55,578 nucleotides of DNA from JBEKSX01 sp049516635 (lineage in GTDB: Bacteria > Bacteroidota > Ignavibacteria > Tepidaquicellales > OLB5). The translations under genes were made by a program, and so were the position numbers. Where the stretch lies: the NCBI GenBank assembly GCA_049516635.1, contig JBEKSX010000005.1, positions 1 to 55,578 on the forward strand, in the 5' to 3' direction. The notes beneath the pieces are model-generated. The model did not search any database. It was given only the letters and a program-made list of their open reading frames with translations, and was not told the origin of the DNA. Positions 9,163 to 18,753 of this stretch are shown here, one piece after another. The first letter of the stretch is position 1, and every line of letters starts with the position of its first letter.

Positions 9163-10455
9163 TTACTTATAGCTTGCTTTGATATACATGGCGGGAATAG
9201 CGTACAGCTTGCCGACCTCTCCACTATAAGCGATCGTGATCATCCCGGCAAACTCACCGTTCTCATTGAATAAAGCACCGCCCTGTATGCTGAGAGGTTT
9301 ATTCGGCTTTACTTCTATAACTTTGCTGTTACCAAAAGCTTTGATGCCCGTGACATTGCAATCCATCGAATAGACCACAGGCGACAGCGTATTCGGATAA
9401 TACAGGACTTTCATCTTCTCGCCGTATTTCACATCAAGAGACGCAGTTTTAAGCGTCTTCGTCTTTTCGAAATTGTTGAACCTGAGGAAAACGAGGTCGA
9501 GAGAAGGGACAAGGTCTCTTTCCCGCATCTCATCTATTCCTGCTAGCGAATCATTCTGCATTAGCACGCTGAAATAACCCTGTCCTTCTATCAGGTCCAT
9601 GAGCGTATAATTGGTAGCTATCACCCCGTCGGAAATAATTATGCCGGTTCCTATTTTTACAGCCTCTTTACTGGCATTATAAACCTGTACCCTCACAAGC
9701 GGGCTTTTGTTCTTATCTACTTTCTCTATGGTTTTATCTATCTTTTCTGCATAGGGAAGATCAATGCCCTGCGGTCTTGTGAAATCCGCAGTCATCTCGA
9801 CCTGGTTAAATAGAGCATCGTTCATAGAGAAGTCCCATGTCAGCACATTTCCTGTTTGAGTCATTGCATTCGATGCGGTAACATCGAACGGAAACTCGAT
9901 GGTTTGTATTATTTTTTTGGAATGTATGAGAACTGAAAAAGTGCTTAAAGCTAGTGAATCATCGTAGCTCCGCGATGCATTTCTAACCACAGATTTATAC
10001 TTGATAGTTTCTCCGTCATCAATAAACTTTAGTGTTGCATAGATAACATTCAGCTGGTTTGAGAATGAGAAGGTCCCTTCCTTTATAATCCTTATCAATG
10101 CAGACGGGTCATCAAAAGTATAGGTGAATGAGATCTGTTTTCCACCATCGGACAAATTGGTTATAAAGAGATCTTTGAGAGAAGTTCCCGGGGTCCTCTG
10201 CAGGTCGGCGGTGAGTCCCCTATCGAGCAGCGAGTTATCATTGAGTGTGTCCAGTTTATGCTTTGCCCTTCCCGTGGGGTCTAACGAAGCAAATGTCTTC
10301 ATCAATTCAAAGAATTCTTTATCCAGCGTTACACTCATTTTTTCCACACCTCCGCCGTTGGGATATATTTTGATATCCCTGTTAATATCAAAGCAGCCGG
10401 AAATAGTAAACATCGCTGTGGACAGCAATAAATATCTTATTATTTTCCGTTTCAT
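9163..10455 (-). CDS. Lipoprotein with a catalytically degenerate trypsin-like domain
   Basis: 430 residues. The signal peptide ends in the lipobox TISGC with C21 as the lipidated Cys. Residues 25-245 form a beta-rich domain I do not recognise (DIKIYPNGGGVEKMSVTL). Residues 250-430 look like an HtrA/trypsin-like protease fold: KIGTGIIISDGVIATN, LDLVFLRF and GGALFNENGEFAGMITI align with GSGVII..ILTN, DLAVLK and SGGPLFN..GEVIGI. By that alignment the catalytic His is T284, the Asp is kept (D320) and the Ser is Q391, so it should not be a protease. A binding or scaffold role is inferred. It starts 10 nt after the phosphatidyltransferase gene and is the last gene of that directon. Confidence 0.72.
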   Translation of the reverse strand: MKRKIIRYLLLSTAMFTISGCFDINRDIKIYPNGGGVEKMSVTLDKEFFELMKTFASLDPTGRAKHKLDTLNDNSLLDRGLTADLQRTPGTSLKDLFITNLSDGGKQISFTYTFDDPSALIRIIKEGTFSFSNQLNVIYATLKFIDDGETIKYKSVVRNASRSYDDSLALSTFSVLIHSKKIIQTIEFPFDVTASNAMTQTGNVLTWDFSMNDALFNQVEMTADFTRPQGIDLPYAEKIDKTIEKVDKNKSPLVRVQVYNASKEAVKIGTGIIISDGVIATNYTLMDLIEGQGYFSVLMQNDSLAGIDEMRERDLVPSLDLVFLRFNNFEKTKTLKTASLDVKYGEKMKVLYYPNTLSPVVYSMDCNVTGIKAFGNSKVIEVKPNKPLSIQGGALFNENGEFAGMITIAYSGEVGKLYAIPAMYIKASYK

Positions 10456-10465
10456 ATTTTGAATA

Positions 10466-11416
10466 TTATCCGCCGCCGGGCGGGTTTGAGCGATAAATTA
10501 ACCTGTTATTTACTCTTGTCTGTATAAAATATAACAGCAATAATAAAATATTTAAAGGTAAAATGCATATCCATAGAAATAACTCCATCCTGTCTGCGAG
10601 CACGCATATGACGCATAAAGTGATGTGTGTTGTGGAACCGATAAAGCTCCAGAATCTCAGCAAGTATTTATTCTTTGAATAATAATCAGCCGAAACGGGT
10701 TTAGCCCAGTCGGGATTTTCTCTTTTCTTTGCCTGTATCTTCAGCTGGAGGTTGCAGTATCTCAGATAAACTGCGATGAGGAACCTGTTTACGAGGTGTC
10801 TTTTCCCTGCTTCATTTTCGAGACGCTCCCTTTCTTCCTCGAACTCTCTTATTTCCTCTTCAAGCGATGATACTTTTCCATAAGCAAATTCGAGGAACAG
10901 ATTGCGGTAATAATCAAAATAGAATGCCTGGTATGCCGATGAAATACCAGCCAGCAAAGCAAGAAGCCATACATAGACGTACGGATTTATATTCAGGAAA
11001 TTTCCCATGAGAATACCGGGATTTGAACTATATAAATGGGAGAGACCTGCGCCAAAACCAGCAAATACAGCAGTGCTCACTACGTAGTCTATAAAACCAT
11101 CAACTATCCTGCCGACCTTTGTACCGGTATGTTTCAAACGTGCTATCATACCGTCAGAGCAATCTAAGATGTTGCAAAGACCGTAACAGACCGCTCCGGG
11201 GAGCAGATACTCATATCTGCCGGAACCGAACAGTACACCGGCCAGAACACCGAGCGTCATTGCCATGATAGAGACCATATTCGGGGTAAGTTTTGTAGGG
11301 TAAACAGCTTTAACAAATAAGAATGCAAGAGGCCGGTATATTATTAGGTCGAACACTTCCTCCGCTTCGATCACTTTGAGGGATTGCTTATATTGCTGAA
11401 GAAGACTTGTTTTCAA
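10466..11416 (-). CDS. CDP-alcohol phosphatidyltransferase family membrane enzyme
   Basis: 316 residues with about six hydrophobic segments. The full family signature DxxDGxxARxxxxxxxxGxxxDxxxD is present: D85, D88, G89, A92, R93, G102, D106 and D110. These enzymes transfer a phospho-alcohol from a CDP-linked donor in the inner membrane. The protein is longer than PgsA or PssA because of a charged coiled insert (about 178-205, SSLEEEIREFEEERERLENEAGKR), so the acceptor is uncertain. The likely start is TTG at 11416. A hairpin at 11442-11480 separates it from the aminotransferase upstream, but both lie in the same directon as gap and pgk. Confidence 0.82.
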   Translation of the reverse strand: MKTSLLQQYKQSLKVIEAEEVFDLIIYRPLAFLFVKAVYPTKLTPNMVSIMAMTLGVLAGVLFGSGRYEYLLPGAVCYGLCNILDCSDGMIARLKHTGTKVGRIVDGFIDYVVSTAVFAGFGAGLSHLYSSNPGILMGNFLNINPYVYVWLLALLAGISSAYQAFYFDYYRNLFLEFAYGKVSSLEEEIREFEEERERLENEAGKRHLVNRFLIAVYLRYCNLQLKIQAKKRENPDWAKPVSADYYSKNKYLLRFWSFIGSTTHITLCVICVLADRMELFLWICILPLNILLLLLYFIQTRVNNRLIYRSNPPGGG

Positions 11417-11441
11417 AACTATTACGGATTATTAATAAAAC

Positions 11442-11480
11442 AGATGGCATCTTATAAAAAAATCGATTTAAAGATGCCAT
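11442..11480 (-). terminator. Hairpin between aminotransferase and phosphatidyltransferase genes
   Basis: Perfect 11-bp arms GATGGCATCTT (11442-11452) and AAGATGCCATC (11470-11480) enclose a 17-base AT-rich loop. On the minus strand TGTTTTATT follows the stem, so it could be a weak or partial terminator after the aminotransferase, or an RNA-processing site. Confidence 0.5.
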
Positions 11481-11503
11481 CCGAACACAATTATATTTTT
11501 AGT

Positions 11504-12613
11504 TTAATAAGGATTTTCTTTACAGAAATCTTTAATTGCTTTCATAAGCAGTTTATTCTGTTCCTTAGTCCCGAGAGACATCCTTGCTTCCGTACGGAAT
11601 GCATCTTCATCAAGGAACTTTACGAGCAGGTTTCTTTCAACAAGATATTTCTTCAAATTGCTGCGAATCTCCACCGGTATATCGACAAGCAAAAAGTTTG
11701 CAAACGATTTGTACGGTGTGAATCCTTTCAGCTTTGAAAATTCATCATAGAACATCTTCTTGTCTTTCTCGTATTGCTTCCCGATCTTCTCGTAATACTT
11801 CATGTTATCCATAGCAATCTCGCCCAACCGCTCGGATAACCTGTTGTAGCCGAGGTAACGCGTGGCAAAATTTATCAGCACTTCGAGGTTTTTGCCTGCA
11901 AATGCAAATCCTATCCTTATACCTGCGAGAGCGAAATATTTTGAGAATGTCCTGCAGATGATAAGGTTCGGATATTCATCGATATAAGGCTTTACATAAC
12001 TGTTATCCGTTGAACCGAATCCCCAGTACGCCTCATCCAGCAGTACAATCGTCTCTTTGCACGCTTCCAGGAAACGCTTTAGACCCGCGTTGTCTATCAT
12101 GTTGCCTGTGGGATTGTTAGGAGATGCGATCACTACAATCTTCGGGTTCTCTCTTTGATAGGTGTTTATCATCTCGTCAACATCATAGAGATAATATGCT
12201 ACTCCGTCCAGTGTACCTTTCTTCATAGCATACTCTACGTTAGACCCTTCGCGTTCGGAAGCAACCTTTTTGTAATACCACCATGCTTCACGCGGTATCA
12301 TAATTTTTTCACCCGGGTTCAGATAGCAGTGTATGGTCTGCTTGAGAAGGTCTTCACACCCGTAGCTCAAAATGACGTGCTTCTCGTCAAAACCGAACTC
12401 ATCGGCGATCTTTTTAGATAAGCGTGACTTAATTCCCAGCTGGAAATCTCTCGAATACCAGGAGAGATGATCCATGTTCACTTTCTTCAGAAATTTATAC
12501 ACTTCAGGTGCCGGTCCTGTTTGTGATTCATTCCTGTCAAGATACTGCGGGGTTTTCGGATAAATGCTCTTTTTAACTTTTTTTGCTTTTTTCTTTTTCT
12601 TGTCTTTTTTCAT
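11504..12613 (-). CDS. Class I/II PLP-dependent aminotransferase, HisC-like
   Basis: 369 residues, fold type I PLP enzyme. SPNNPTG (164-170), D193 in LLDEAY, and the Schiff-base Lys K225 in RTFSKYFALAGIRIGFA are all intact, the pattern of histidinol-phosphate aminotransferase and related threonine-phosphate decarboxylases. The N-terminus is unusually lysine-rich (13 of the first 15 residues are K, D or A). No other his gene is nearby; neighbours are pgk and a CDP-alcohol phosphatidyltransferase, so a role in making an amino-alcohol phosphate head group is possible but only inferred from context. It follows pgk by 22 nt. Confidence 0.85.
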   Translation of the reverse strand: MKKDKKKKKAKKVKKSIYPKTPQYLDRNESQTGPAPEVYKFLKKVNMDHLSWYSRDFQLGIKSRLSKKIADEFGFDEKHVILSYGCEDLLKQTIHCYLNPGEKIMIPREAWWYYKKVASEREGSNVEYAMKKGTLDGVAYYLYDVDEMINTYQRENPKIVVIASPNNPTGNMIDNAGLKRFLEACKETIVLLDEAYWGFGSTDNSYVKPYIDEYPNLIICRTFSKYFALAGIRIGFAFAGKNLEVLINFATRYLGYNRLSERLGEIAMDNMKYYEKIGKQYEKDKKMFYDEFSKLKGFTPYKSFANFLLVDIPVEIRSNLKKYLVERNLLVKFLDEDAFRTEARMSLGTKEQNKLLMKAIKDFCKENPY

Positions 12614-12635
12614 TTTATATTAAATTAATTAAAAA

Positions 12636-13841
12636 TTATTTATTGCTGAGTGCTTCAACACCGGGAAGTACTTTCCCTTCGAGGAATTCCAAGCTTGCAC
12701 CGCCTCCCGTCGATACATGGCTTACCTGCTTCTCCAAGCCTGCCTTTGCAATAGCAGCCGCAGAATCTCCGCCGCCAATTACGGTAACGGCACCGTTCTT
12801 TGTTGCATCGGCAAGTGACTTTGCAATGGCGAACGTACCTTTTGCAAAATTATCCAATTCAAAGACGCCCATAGGTCCGTTCCATATGATCGTTTTTGCC
12901 ATGAGTATTTCCGTGTTAAAATCAGTTATGGTCTTTTCTCCGATATCCATACCGATCCAGCCATCGGGGATACCGTTTGCCGGGACAGTCTTGCGGGAAG
13001 CATTATTTTCCATTTTGTCCCCTATGACGATATCTTCGGGAAGAACGATCTTACTGCCCGCTTCTTTGAGAAGTTCTTTAGCAAGAACGATCTTATCCTC
13101 TTCGAGAAGCGAATTACCTATCCCGTATCCCATCGCTTTGTAGAACGTAAATACCATTCCGCCCCCGATGAGAATTTTATCCGCTTTCGGAAGAAGATTC
13201 TTTATCACGTCTATCTTACCGGATATTTTGCTCCCGCCGAGAATTGCGATGAAAGGATGTTCCGGTGATATGATAACTCTCGAGAGATAATTTAGTTCCT
13301 TCTGCATAAGGTATCCCGCAGCGCATCTGGAAATGAATTTTGTCACACCGACCGTCGAAGCATGTGCGCGGTGTGCCGTACCAAACGCATCATTTATGTA
13401 AACATCACCGTAAGAAGCAAGTTCTTTTGAAAATGCTTCGTCATTTTTCTCTTCTTCTTTATGGAAACGCAGATTTTCGAGGAGAAGAACGTCACCATCC
13501 TTCATCTTATTAACGTATGTTTTTGTATCCGCACCTATGCAGTCATCTGCAAAGCTGACGGGACGGTTCAAGAGTCCTGCAAGGTGTGCGGCAACCGGAC
13601 GCAGCGAGTATTTCAGATTGACCTCACCTTTGGGACGTCCGAGGTGGCTCATGAGTATGCACCTGCCGCCGTCGGAAATAATTTTTTTAATTGTGGGAAG
13701 TGATTCAACTATGCGTTTGTCATCTGTGATTTTTCCTTCCTCCTCCTTCGACATTGGCACATTAAAATCAACCCTTACCAGTATCCGTTTCGATCTGATC
13801 TCTCCTGCAGAGGACAGATCATCTATTGTCAGTTTGTTCAT
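12636..13841 (-). CDS. pgk: Phosphoglycerate kinase
   Basis: 401 residues, standard length. The enzyme converts 1,3-bisphosphoglycerate and ADP to 3-phosphoglycerate and ATP in glycolysis. Signatures include RILVRVDFNVP near the N-terminus, the substrate-binding MSHLGRPKG and INDAFGTAHRAHAS, FIAILGGSKISGKIDVI mid-chain, the WNGPMGVFE nucleotide loop and the C-terminal GGGDSAAA and STGGGASLEFLEG. It starts 20 nt after the gap stop on the same strand, the classic gap-pgk operon. Confidence 0.97.
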   Translation of the reverse strand: MNKLTIDDLSSAGEIRSKRILVRVDFNVPMSKEEEGKITDDKRIVESLPTIKKIISDGGRCILMSHLGRPKGEVNLKYSLRPVAAHLAGLLNRPVSFADDCIGADTKTYVNKMKDGDVLLLENLRFHKEEEKNDEAFSKELASYGDVYINDAFGTAHRAHASTVGVTKFISRCAAGYLMQKELNYLSRVIISPEHPFIAILGGSKISGKIDVIKNLLPKADKILIGGGMVFTFYKAMGYGIGNSLLEEDKIVLAKELLKEAGSKIVLPEDIVIGDKMENNASRKTVPANGIPDGWIGMDIGEKTITDFNTEILMAKTIIWNGPMGVFELDNFAKGTFAIAKSLADATKNGAVTVIGGGDSAAAIAKAGLEKQVSHVSTGGGASLEFLEGKVLPGVEALSNK

Positions 13842-13861
13842 ATATCATCCCATTAAAGAGT

Positions 13862-14854
13862 TTATACTATCTTCTTCAGCAGATCGACTATCCTGCACGA
13901 ATAGCCCCATTCGTTGTCATACCATCCTATGACCTTCACCAGATCACCGTATGACATAGTGGACAGCGAATCGAAAATACATGAAGCGGGATTTCCGATA
14001 ATATCAACCGATACAACCGGATCCGTGCAGTACTCCAAAAAACCCTTGAGGTTTGTTTCGGAAGCCTTCTTAAAGGCTGCGTTTATCTCTTCTTTGGTTG
14101 CTTCCCTATTTAGCTCGCAGACAAAATCCGTAATGGAACCGTCCGGAACAGGAACCCTTAACGAGAACCCGTCCAGTTTGCCTTTCAGATGCGGAAGTAC
14201 TTTACCTACGGCTTTTGCAGCACCGGTTGTTGTGGGAATTATGCTTACAGCACCGGCTCTTGCTCTGCGGAGGTCCTTATGCGGCTGGTCGAGCATAACC
14301 TGATCATTGGTATAAGCGTGAATTGTGGTCATGAATCCTTTTTTCACGCCAAAAGCATCATCCAGGACCTTTACCATAGGTGCCAGGCAGTTAGTAGTGC
14401 AGGAAGCATTCGAAATTATTTTATGCTCAGGTTTCAGTGCTTCGTCATTCACACCAAGAACAATCATAACATCAAGATCGTCTTTGGGGGGTGCGGTCAA
14501 TACAACTTTTTTAGCTCCTGCTTTTAAATGAAGCTCGAGTTGCTCTCTTTTTGTGAATTTGCCTGTAGATTCGATAGCAATATCAACATTCATTTCTTTC
14601 CACGGGAGACGTGACGGATCCTTTTCAGCTAATACTTTGATCTCTTTGCCGTTAACGGAAATTCCGTTCTCCGAGGCTTTCACGTCACCCGGATATTTCC
14701 GGTGAACAGAATCATATTTCAGCAAATGCGCCAGAGTTTTAGAATCCGTAATGTCATTGATAGCCATAACTTCATAACCGCCGAGCTCCATCATTCTTTT
14801 ATAGACCAGGCGTCCTATCCTGCCAAAACCATTTATTCCTACTTTAACTGCCAT
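13862..14854 (-). CDS. gap: Glyceraldehyde-3-phosphate dehydrogenase, type I
   Basis: 330 residues. The Rossmann start VGINGFGRIGRL binds NAD. The catalytic Cys is C152 in SNASCTTNCLAP and the general base is H179 in TTIHAYTNDQ. Residues NDI (33-35) after the second strand, with D34, favour NAD+ over NADP+. It makes 1,3-bisphosphoglycerate for the pgk product encoded directly downstream. AGAGGG just upstream of the ATG is a good ribosome-binding site. It is the first gene of a five-gene minus-strand directon. Confidence 0.97.
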   Translation of the reverse strand: MAVKVGINGFGRIGRLVYKRMMELGGYEVMAINDITDSKTLAHLLKYDSVHRKYPGDVKASENGISVNGKEIKVLAEKDPSRLPWKEMNVDIAIESTGKFTKREQLELHLKAGAKKVVLTAPPKDDLDVMIVLGVNDEALKPEHKIISNASCTTNCLAPMVKVLDDAFGVKKGFMTTIHAYTNDQVMLDQPHKDLRRARAGAVSIIPTTTGAAKAVGKVLPHLKGKLDGFSLRVPVPDGSITDFVCELNREATKEEINAAFKKASETNLKGFLEYCTDPVVSVDIIGNPASCIFDSLSTMSYGDLVKVIGWYDNEWGYSCRIVDLLKKIV

Positions 14855-15312
14855 GTTGATTAACCCTCTCTAATGAATTTAATTATAAATTACTGTTAAA
14901 TTAAAATTAAAATCAAATTTAATAAGATTCTCATATTTAATCAATTCATTTGATTGAAAATGGAATGAATTGTTACAGATTTCACAGATTGAATTTTTTT
15001 CATGCTTTATGTAACACCCGCCTATAGCAGGCAGAGAGTGGTCCCCAAAATAGCCTTGCAAATATACACTTATGAACAAGGTCGACAACTCGACTCATCT
15101 AGGAGCTTGCTCCCTTGGCATGATATACAAGGAGGCAAGCCCCCTTGTTCAATCAAAGCGTTGCAACCTCAACCATAAAGGTTGGGGCTACTTTGATATT
15201 TCATAGTCATCTATCACACATTTCTCACTCTCATTTCGTAAAAAGATATTTTATATTAGCTTTGTTCTGCAAAATTAAATTCACATTTACAAACTAATCA
15301 CGGAGCTACACA
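14855..15312. other. Noncoding region between divergent gap and the DUF2231-like gene
   Basis: AT-rich spacer with no credible frame. It holds short hairpins of the dispersed kind: GGAGCTTGCTCC-like sequence near 15101, AAGGAGGCAAGCCCCCTT around 15130-15147 and CAACCATAAAGGTTG around 15170-15184. A TAGCTTTG word at 15257-15264 fits the -7 box (TAnnTTTG) of Bacteroidota-type promoters and lies 49 bases before the 15313 start, but no matching upstream box is clear. Confidence 0.7.
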
Positions 15313-15783
15313 ATGGATTACTCTCACATTCATCTCATGCTGAACCACATACCCATACTGGGCGGGATAATCGCATTCCTGTTCTTTGCGTATGCGACCG
15401 CCAAAAAGAGGAATGATCTTTTCAAATTTTCCATGTGGTTCTTCATTATAATTGCGCTGGCAACCATAATAGTTTATTTCACAGGTGAGCCGGCGGGAGA
15501 ACCTATAAAAAATCTTCCCGGGATCGGTGAAGATATTATCGATAAGCACGAAGAAGCATCCCTGCTTCCTTTTATATTGATAGAGGTGCTCGGTGCCGCT
15601 TCAATTATCGGGCTTATACTCATACGGAAAACCAACATGCAGAAAGCATGGTTCACGTATCCTTTCATTATTATTTCACTGGTTTATCTTGTTTCTGTCA
15701 CATATACGGCAAATTTAGGGGGGCAGATAAGGCATATGGAGATCCGGAGCGGACAGGTTCAGCCGAACGGTACGGCAAAATAG
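15313..15783 (+). CDS. Four-helix membrane protein, DUF2231-like
   Basis: 156 residues with four hydrophobic helices (about 10-27, 38-56, 85-103 and 112-131). The opening HIHLMLNHIPILGG, the FTGEPAGEP loop and the KHEEASLLPF segment before helix 3 match the DUF2231-type small membrane proteins I know from respiratory and metal-handling regions. Conserved histidines at the membrane edges (H5, H7, H12, H76) could bind heme or metal, but this is inference. It stands alone between spacers. Function unknown. Confidence 0.75.
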   Translation: MDYSHIHLMLNHIPILGGIIAFLFFAYATAKKRNDLFKFSMWFFIIIALATIIVYFTGEPAGEPIKNLPGIGEDIIDKHEEASLLPFILIEVLGAASIIGLILIRKTNMQKAWFTYPFIIISLVYLVSVTYTANLGGQIRHMEIRSGQVQPNGTAK

Positions 15784-15938
15784 AGTAAATTTGTGCAATT
15801 GGATACTATTATACTATTAATTAACCATTACATTTTAATAAAAATATTATATCTTTGGAACGATTAAAAGGGGCAAGACGGTATATCGTGGATTTAAATC
15901 GGATCAAGAATAATATGAATATGCCCCCGATTTAAAAG

Positions 15939-16292
15939 ATGATCATAAAAGCTGTAAAATATTTATTCAGGTTCTGCAAATCATTTGACATCTCACCTAT
16001 AGATTCGGGCGGGTTATCAAAATCACTGTTATATCTTATATGGGGACTTAACCTCATCGCATTCGCAAGTTCTGATCTCGTTCGGGATAACCAATATCAA
16101 CCGACAAACGATCACAACGGAACTATCATTTACACCGTAGAAAAGAAAGTTACAGCAAAAGATCTTTACACCGAGAGCATAGAACTCGTTAACAGCACTT
16201 TCTTCGTAGTTATATCCTCCTATGACTATGAAGTACCTCAGTTTGATGTCCTTATTATTCCTATCGCGAGAGCGCCTCCGTCCTTGTTTTGA
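15939..16292 (+). CDS. Possible small protein of unknown function upstream of a TonB receptor
   Basis: 117 codons from ATG 15939. I do not recognise the product. It has one moderately hydrophobic stretch (about 31-45) and a second near the C-terminus (FFVVISS, VLIIPIARAPPSLF). No good ribosome-binding site precedes it. The only supporting signal is a TATCTTTG (TAnnTTTG) word at 15850-15857 that could be a promoter, followed by a GC-rich stem-like stretch (GGGGCAAG...TGCCCCC). Otherwise the 700 bases before the TonB receptor hold nothing else. It may not be a gene. Confidence 0.3.
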   Translation: MIIKAVKYLFRFCKSFDISPIDSGGLSKSLLYLIWGLNLIAFASSDLVRDNQYQPTNDHNGTIIYTVEKKVTAKDLYTESIELVNSTFFVVISSYDYEVPQFDVLIIPIARAPPSLF

Positions 16293-16492
16293 TCAACTAA
16301 CAGACTACCACTGAAGAATAATTATCCGGAACCTGTTGATATGTTTCCGGAATGATTCGCCGTGTGAATACATGCGGGATAATGATGAATGAAATATCAT
16401 CTGATTTCTTATGGATCATTACGAACTTCAGTACAAATGAACAATTTATCTTACGTGGCTAAATAATTATTCTAAAACAAATACACAATAAA

Positions 16493-18598
16493 ATGAAAAA
16501 AGTTTTAATACTACTAATAATCGGTTTTCTGTGTGTCCCCATATTAAAGGCGCAGGAAACAAAAGAAAAATCGGATACGATGGAATACAAGTATCCATTC
16601 GAGGTACTGATAACCGCGCCCAGATTTAACGTACCCCTGAGAGAAAGTCCGTTCTCTACTTCGGTCATCGACCAGAGAATTCTAAACACAATGCCCCGCA
16701 CTCTTGCAGCAGATGAGCCGTTCAAGCTGGTTCCCGGAGTTAAAATTGATAACCAGGCTGACGGTGAAAGACTACATATGTCAATCAGAGGACAGGGTAT
16801 TCTTTCCGAACACGGCATCCGGGGTACGAAGATTCTTTTAGACGGGATACCTTTAAACGATCCGACAGGCTTCACTCCCGATTTTTATGACGTACAATGG
16901 CCCAGGGTCAAGAGCATTGAGATTCTCAAGGGAGCTTCCGCATCATTATACGGAGGAAGTTCAACTGCCGGAATTATTAACATCATAACTAATAGTTCTC
17001 CCAGTAAGCCTTTCAGCGGGCAGGGATTCTTCTCATCAGGCAGTTTCAATACCTGGCAGGCATACGGTTTGCTCGGTACCGGATGGAAGAATGGAAATGC
17101 AAATGTGTCGCTCTCAAGGGAAATGGGAGACGGGTATAGAATGCATACACATTTCTGGGCAGACAAACTTTGGGCTAAATCCGATGTAGACGTTTCATCA
17201 AAATTTCATTTAACCCCGGTATTCGGATATGTTGATTACTTTAACGAGAATCCTGAAGGATTGAACAGAGACCAGGTAACAACAGATCCCAGAACCCCGA
17301 ATCCGGATGCTATCCCTTCAAATGAATTGATGCATACTCAGAGATACACCGGAGGAATTTCGGGTGTAATAAACATTTCGAAGATACATTCACTGATGTT
17401 TACGGGATATATCAGGGGAACAAAATATGAAGAAGCGGTACCGCATGATATTGATCATAGAACAATGACGTCACCCGGAGGCTCCTTGCAGTATAACATG
17501 CACTTTGGCAGGAAAAACCTTCAGAATACTGTAAGCATCGGCGGGGATGTGCAATACCAGACGATCGATGAATACTTTCGTGACAACCTGGGCGGAGCAA
17601 TTGACGGACCGGTTGACCTTGCTAATTATAAGATCAAACAGACCGGTTACGGTGTATTCCTTGCGGACAGGCTGGAATTAGGCACGAAGTGGTCCGGTAT
17701 GTTAAACATCAGGTATGATGGAATTAAAAATGAACTGGATGACAACATGAAGTCGGAAGGTGTAGACCTGTCCGGCAATAAAAACTTCAGCAGGGCTACA
17801 GGCCGTCTCGGATTAACCTATTCACCGAATAAGAACTGGAATCTTTTTGCTGATTATGGGATGGGATTTCTGCCTCCGGCTACCGAAGAACTGGATGCTA
17901 ATCCAAATGCTGTTGGCGGATTCAATCAGAATCTTACCTTTGCAACTTCACAGGGTCCTGAGATCGGCATTAGAGGTGAATTTGGCAAAAAGTACTACTT
18001 TGATCTTACGGGATACTACCTGAACACTAAGAACGATTTCGACAGGTACAGAGTAGCGGATCGTCCGCTTGAGACTTTTTACATGAATTCCAAAGGTACA
18101 AACCGGATCGGGGCAGAATTCTATACAAGGCTGGAACCTGTCAGACTGATCACACTCCAGATCGCTTATACATACTCTAACTTTAAATACAGCATGGGAG
18201 CAAGTGATTCCGTTCAGGTAATTATGGATGATACGACAATACATAAATCTATCAAAAACGGGAACTGGCTTCCCAATATACCGCAGCACCAGCTAATGGT
18301 AGATCTGCAATTTAATATTCTTAAAAATTTCAGTATCGCGGTAACCAGTGAAACATACAGCCGTACTTATATTGACGGGGCGAACATTTTGGTGGAATCC
18401 GTCGGCGGCTTTACGCTCTATGGTGCAAGAGCAACATATACTTCAGCACTATTGGGAACTAAAACCGAAGTATCTATTAATGCAAGAAACATTTTCAGCA
18501 GAAGGTGGATTGCGTTCACAGAACCGGATCCGGGAGGAAATTCTTACCAGCCGGGAACTCCACTGCAGGTTTACTTGAATGCCAAGATAGGATTCTAA
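16493..18598 (+). CDS. TonB-dependent outer-membrane receptor
   Basis: 701 residues. A signal peptide (about 1-20, ending LKAQ) is followed by a plug domain: VLITAPRFN, SVIDQRIL, the RGQGILSEHGIRGTKILLDG stretch and IEILKGASASLYGGSSTAGIINIIT, all standard plug motifs. A beta-barrel follows, ending in an aromatic C-terminus (VYLNAKIGF). Such receptors import metal chelates or vitamins using the proton-motive force through TonB-ExbBD. The ligand cannot be told, and no Fur box or B12 riboswitch was seen upstream. A strong terminator (18623-18659) follows. Confidence 0.92.
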   Translation: MKKVLILLIIGFLCVPILKAQETKEKSDTMEYKYPFEVLITAPRFNVPLRESPFSTSVIDQRILNTMPRTLAADEPFKLVPGVKIDNQADGERLHMSIRGQGILSEHGIRGTKILLDGIPLNDPTGFTPDFYDVQWPRVKSIEILKGASASLYGGSSTAGIINIITNSSPSKPFSGQGFFSSGSFNTWQAYGLLGTGWKNGNANVSLSREMGDGYRMHTHFWADKLWAKSDVDVSSKFHLTPVFGYVDYFNENPEGLNRDQVTTDPRTPNPDAIPSNELMHTQRYTGGISGVINISKIHSLMFTGYIRGTKYEEAVPHDIDHRTMTSPGGSLQYNMHFGRKNLQNTVSIGGDVQYQTIDEYFRDNLGGAIDGPVDLANYKIKQTGYGVFLADRLELGTKWSGMLNIRYDGIKNELDDNMKSEGVDLSGNKNFSRATGRLGLTYSPNKNWNLFADYGMGFLPPATEELDANPNAVGGFNQNLTFATSQGPEIGIRGEFGKKYYFDLTGYYLNTKNDFDRYRVADRPLETFYMNSKGTNRIGAEFYTRLEPVRLITLQIAYTYSNFKYSMGASDSVQVIMDDTTIHKSIKNGNWLPNIPQHQLMVDLQFNILKNFSIAVTSETYSRTYIDGANILVESVGGFTLYGARATYTSALLGTKTEVSINARNIFSRRWIAFTEPDPGGNSYQPGTPLQVYLNAKIGF

Positions 18599-18622
18599 AA
18601 ATTATTTGTCATTGTTGAGTAA

Positions 18623-18659
18623 CTCAAAACCTCCCGCTATTATTGCGGGAGGTTTTGAG
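18623..18659. terminator. Strong intrinsic terminator after the first TonB receptor
   Basis: A perfect 15-bp stem, CTCAAAACCTCCCGC (18623-18637) and GCGGGAGGTTTTGAG (18645-18659), encloses a TATTATT loop. The TTTT within the descending arm and the matching AAAA within the ascending arm make it work in either direction. It lies 25 nt after the receptor stop. Confidence 0.85.
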
Positions 18660-18753
18660 CTTAATAAGATTAGTTGAATATATCTAATTTTGCATTTATA
18701 TTATATAATTCAGAGCCTTTGATAAATAACACTCTGGAAAAAGGAGAGTCATC

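Noticed and set aside
14879..15088. 69-codon minus-strand frame upstream of gap
   Set aside because: Low complexity and built from dispersed repeat words; no start signal.
15784..16492. Possible cobalamin riboswitch before the TonB receptor
   Set aside because: A CCACTG word occurs near 16309, but the other conserved B12 riboswitch segments could not be found.
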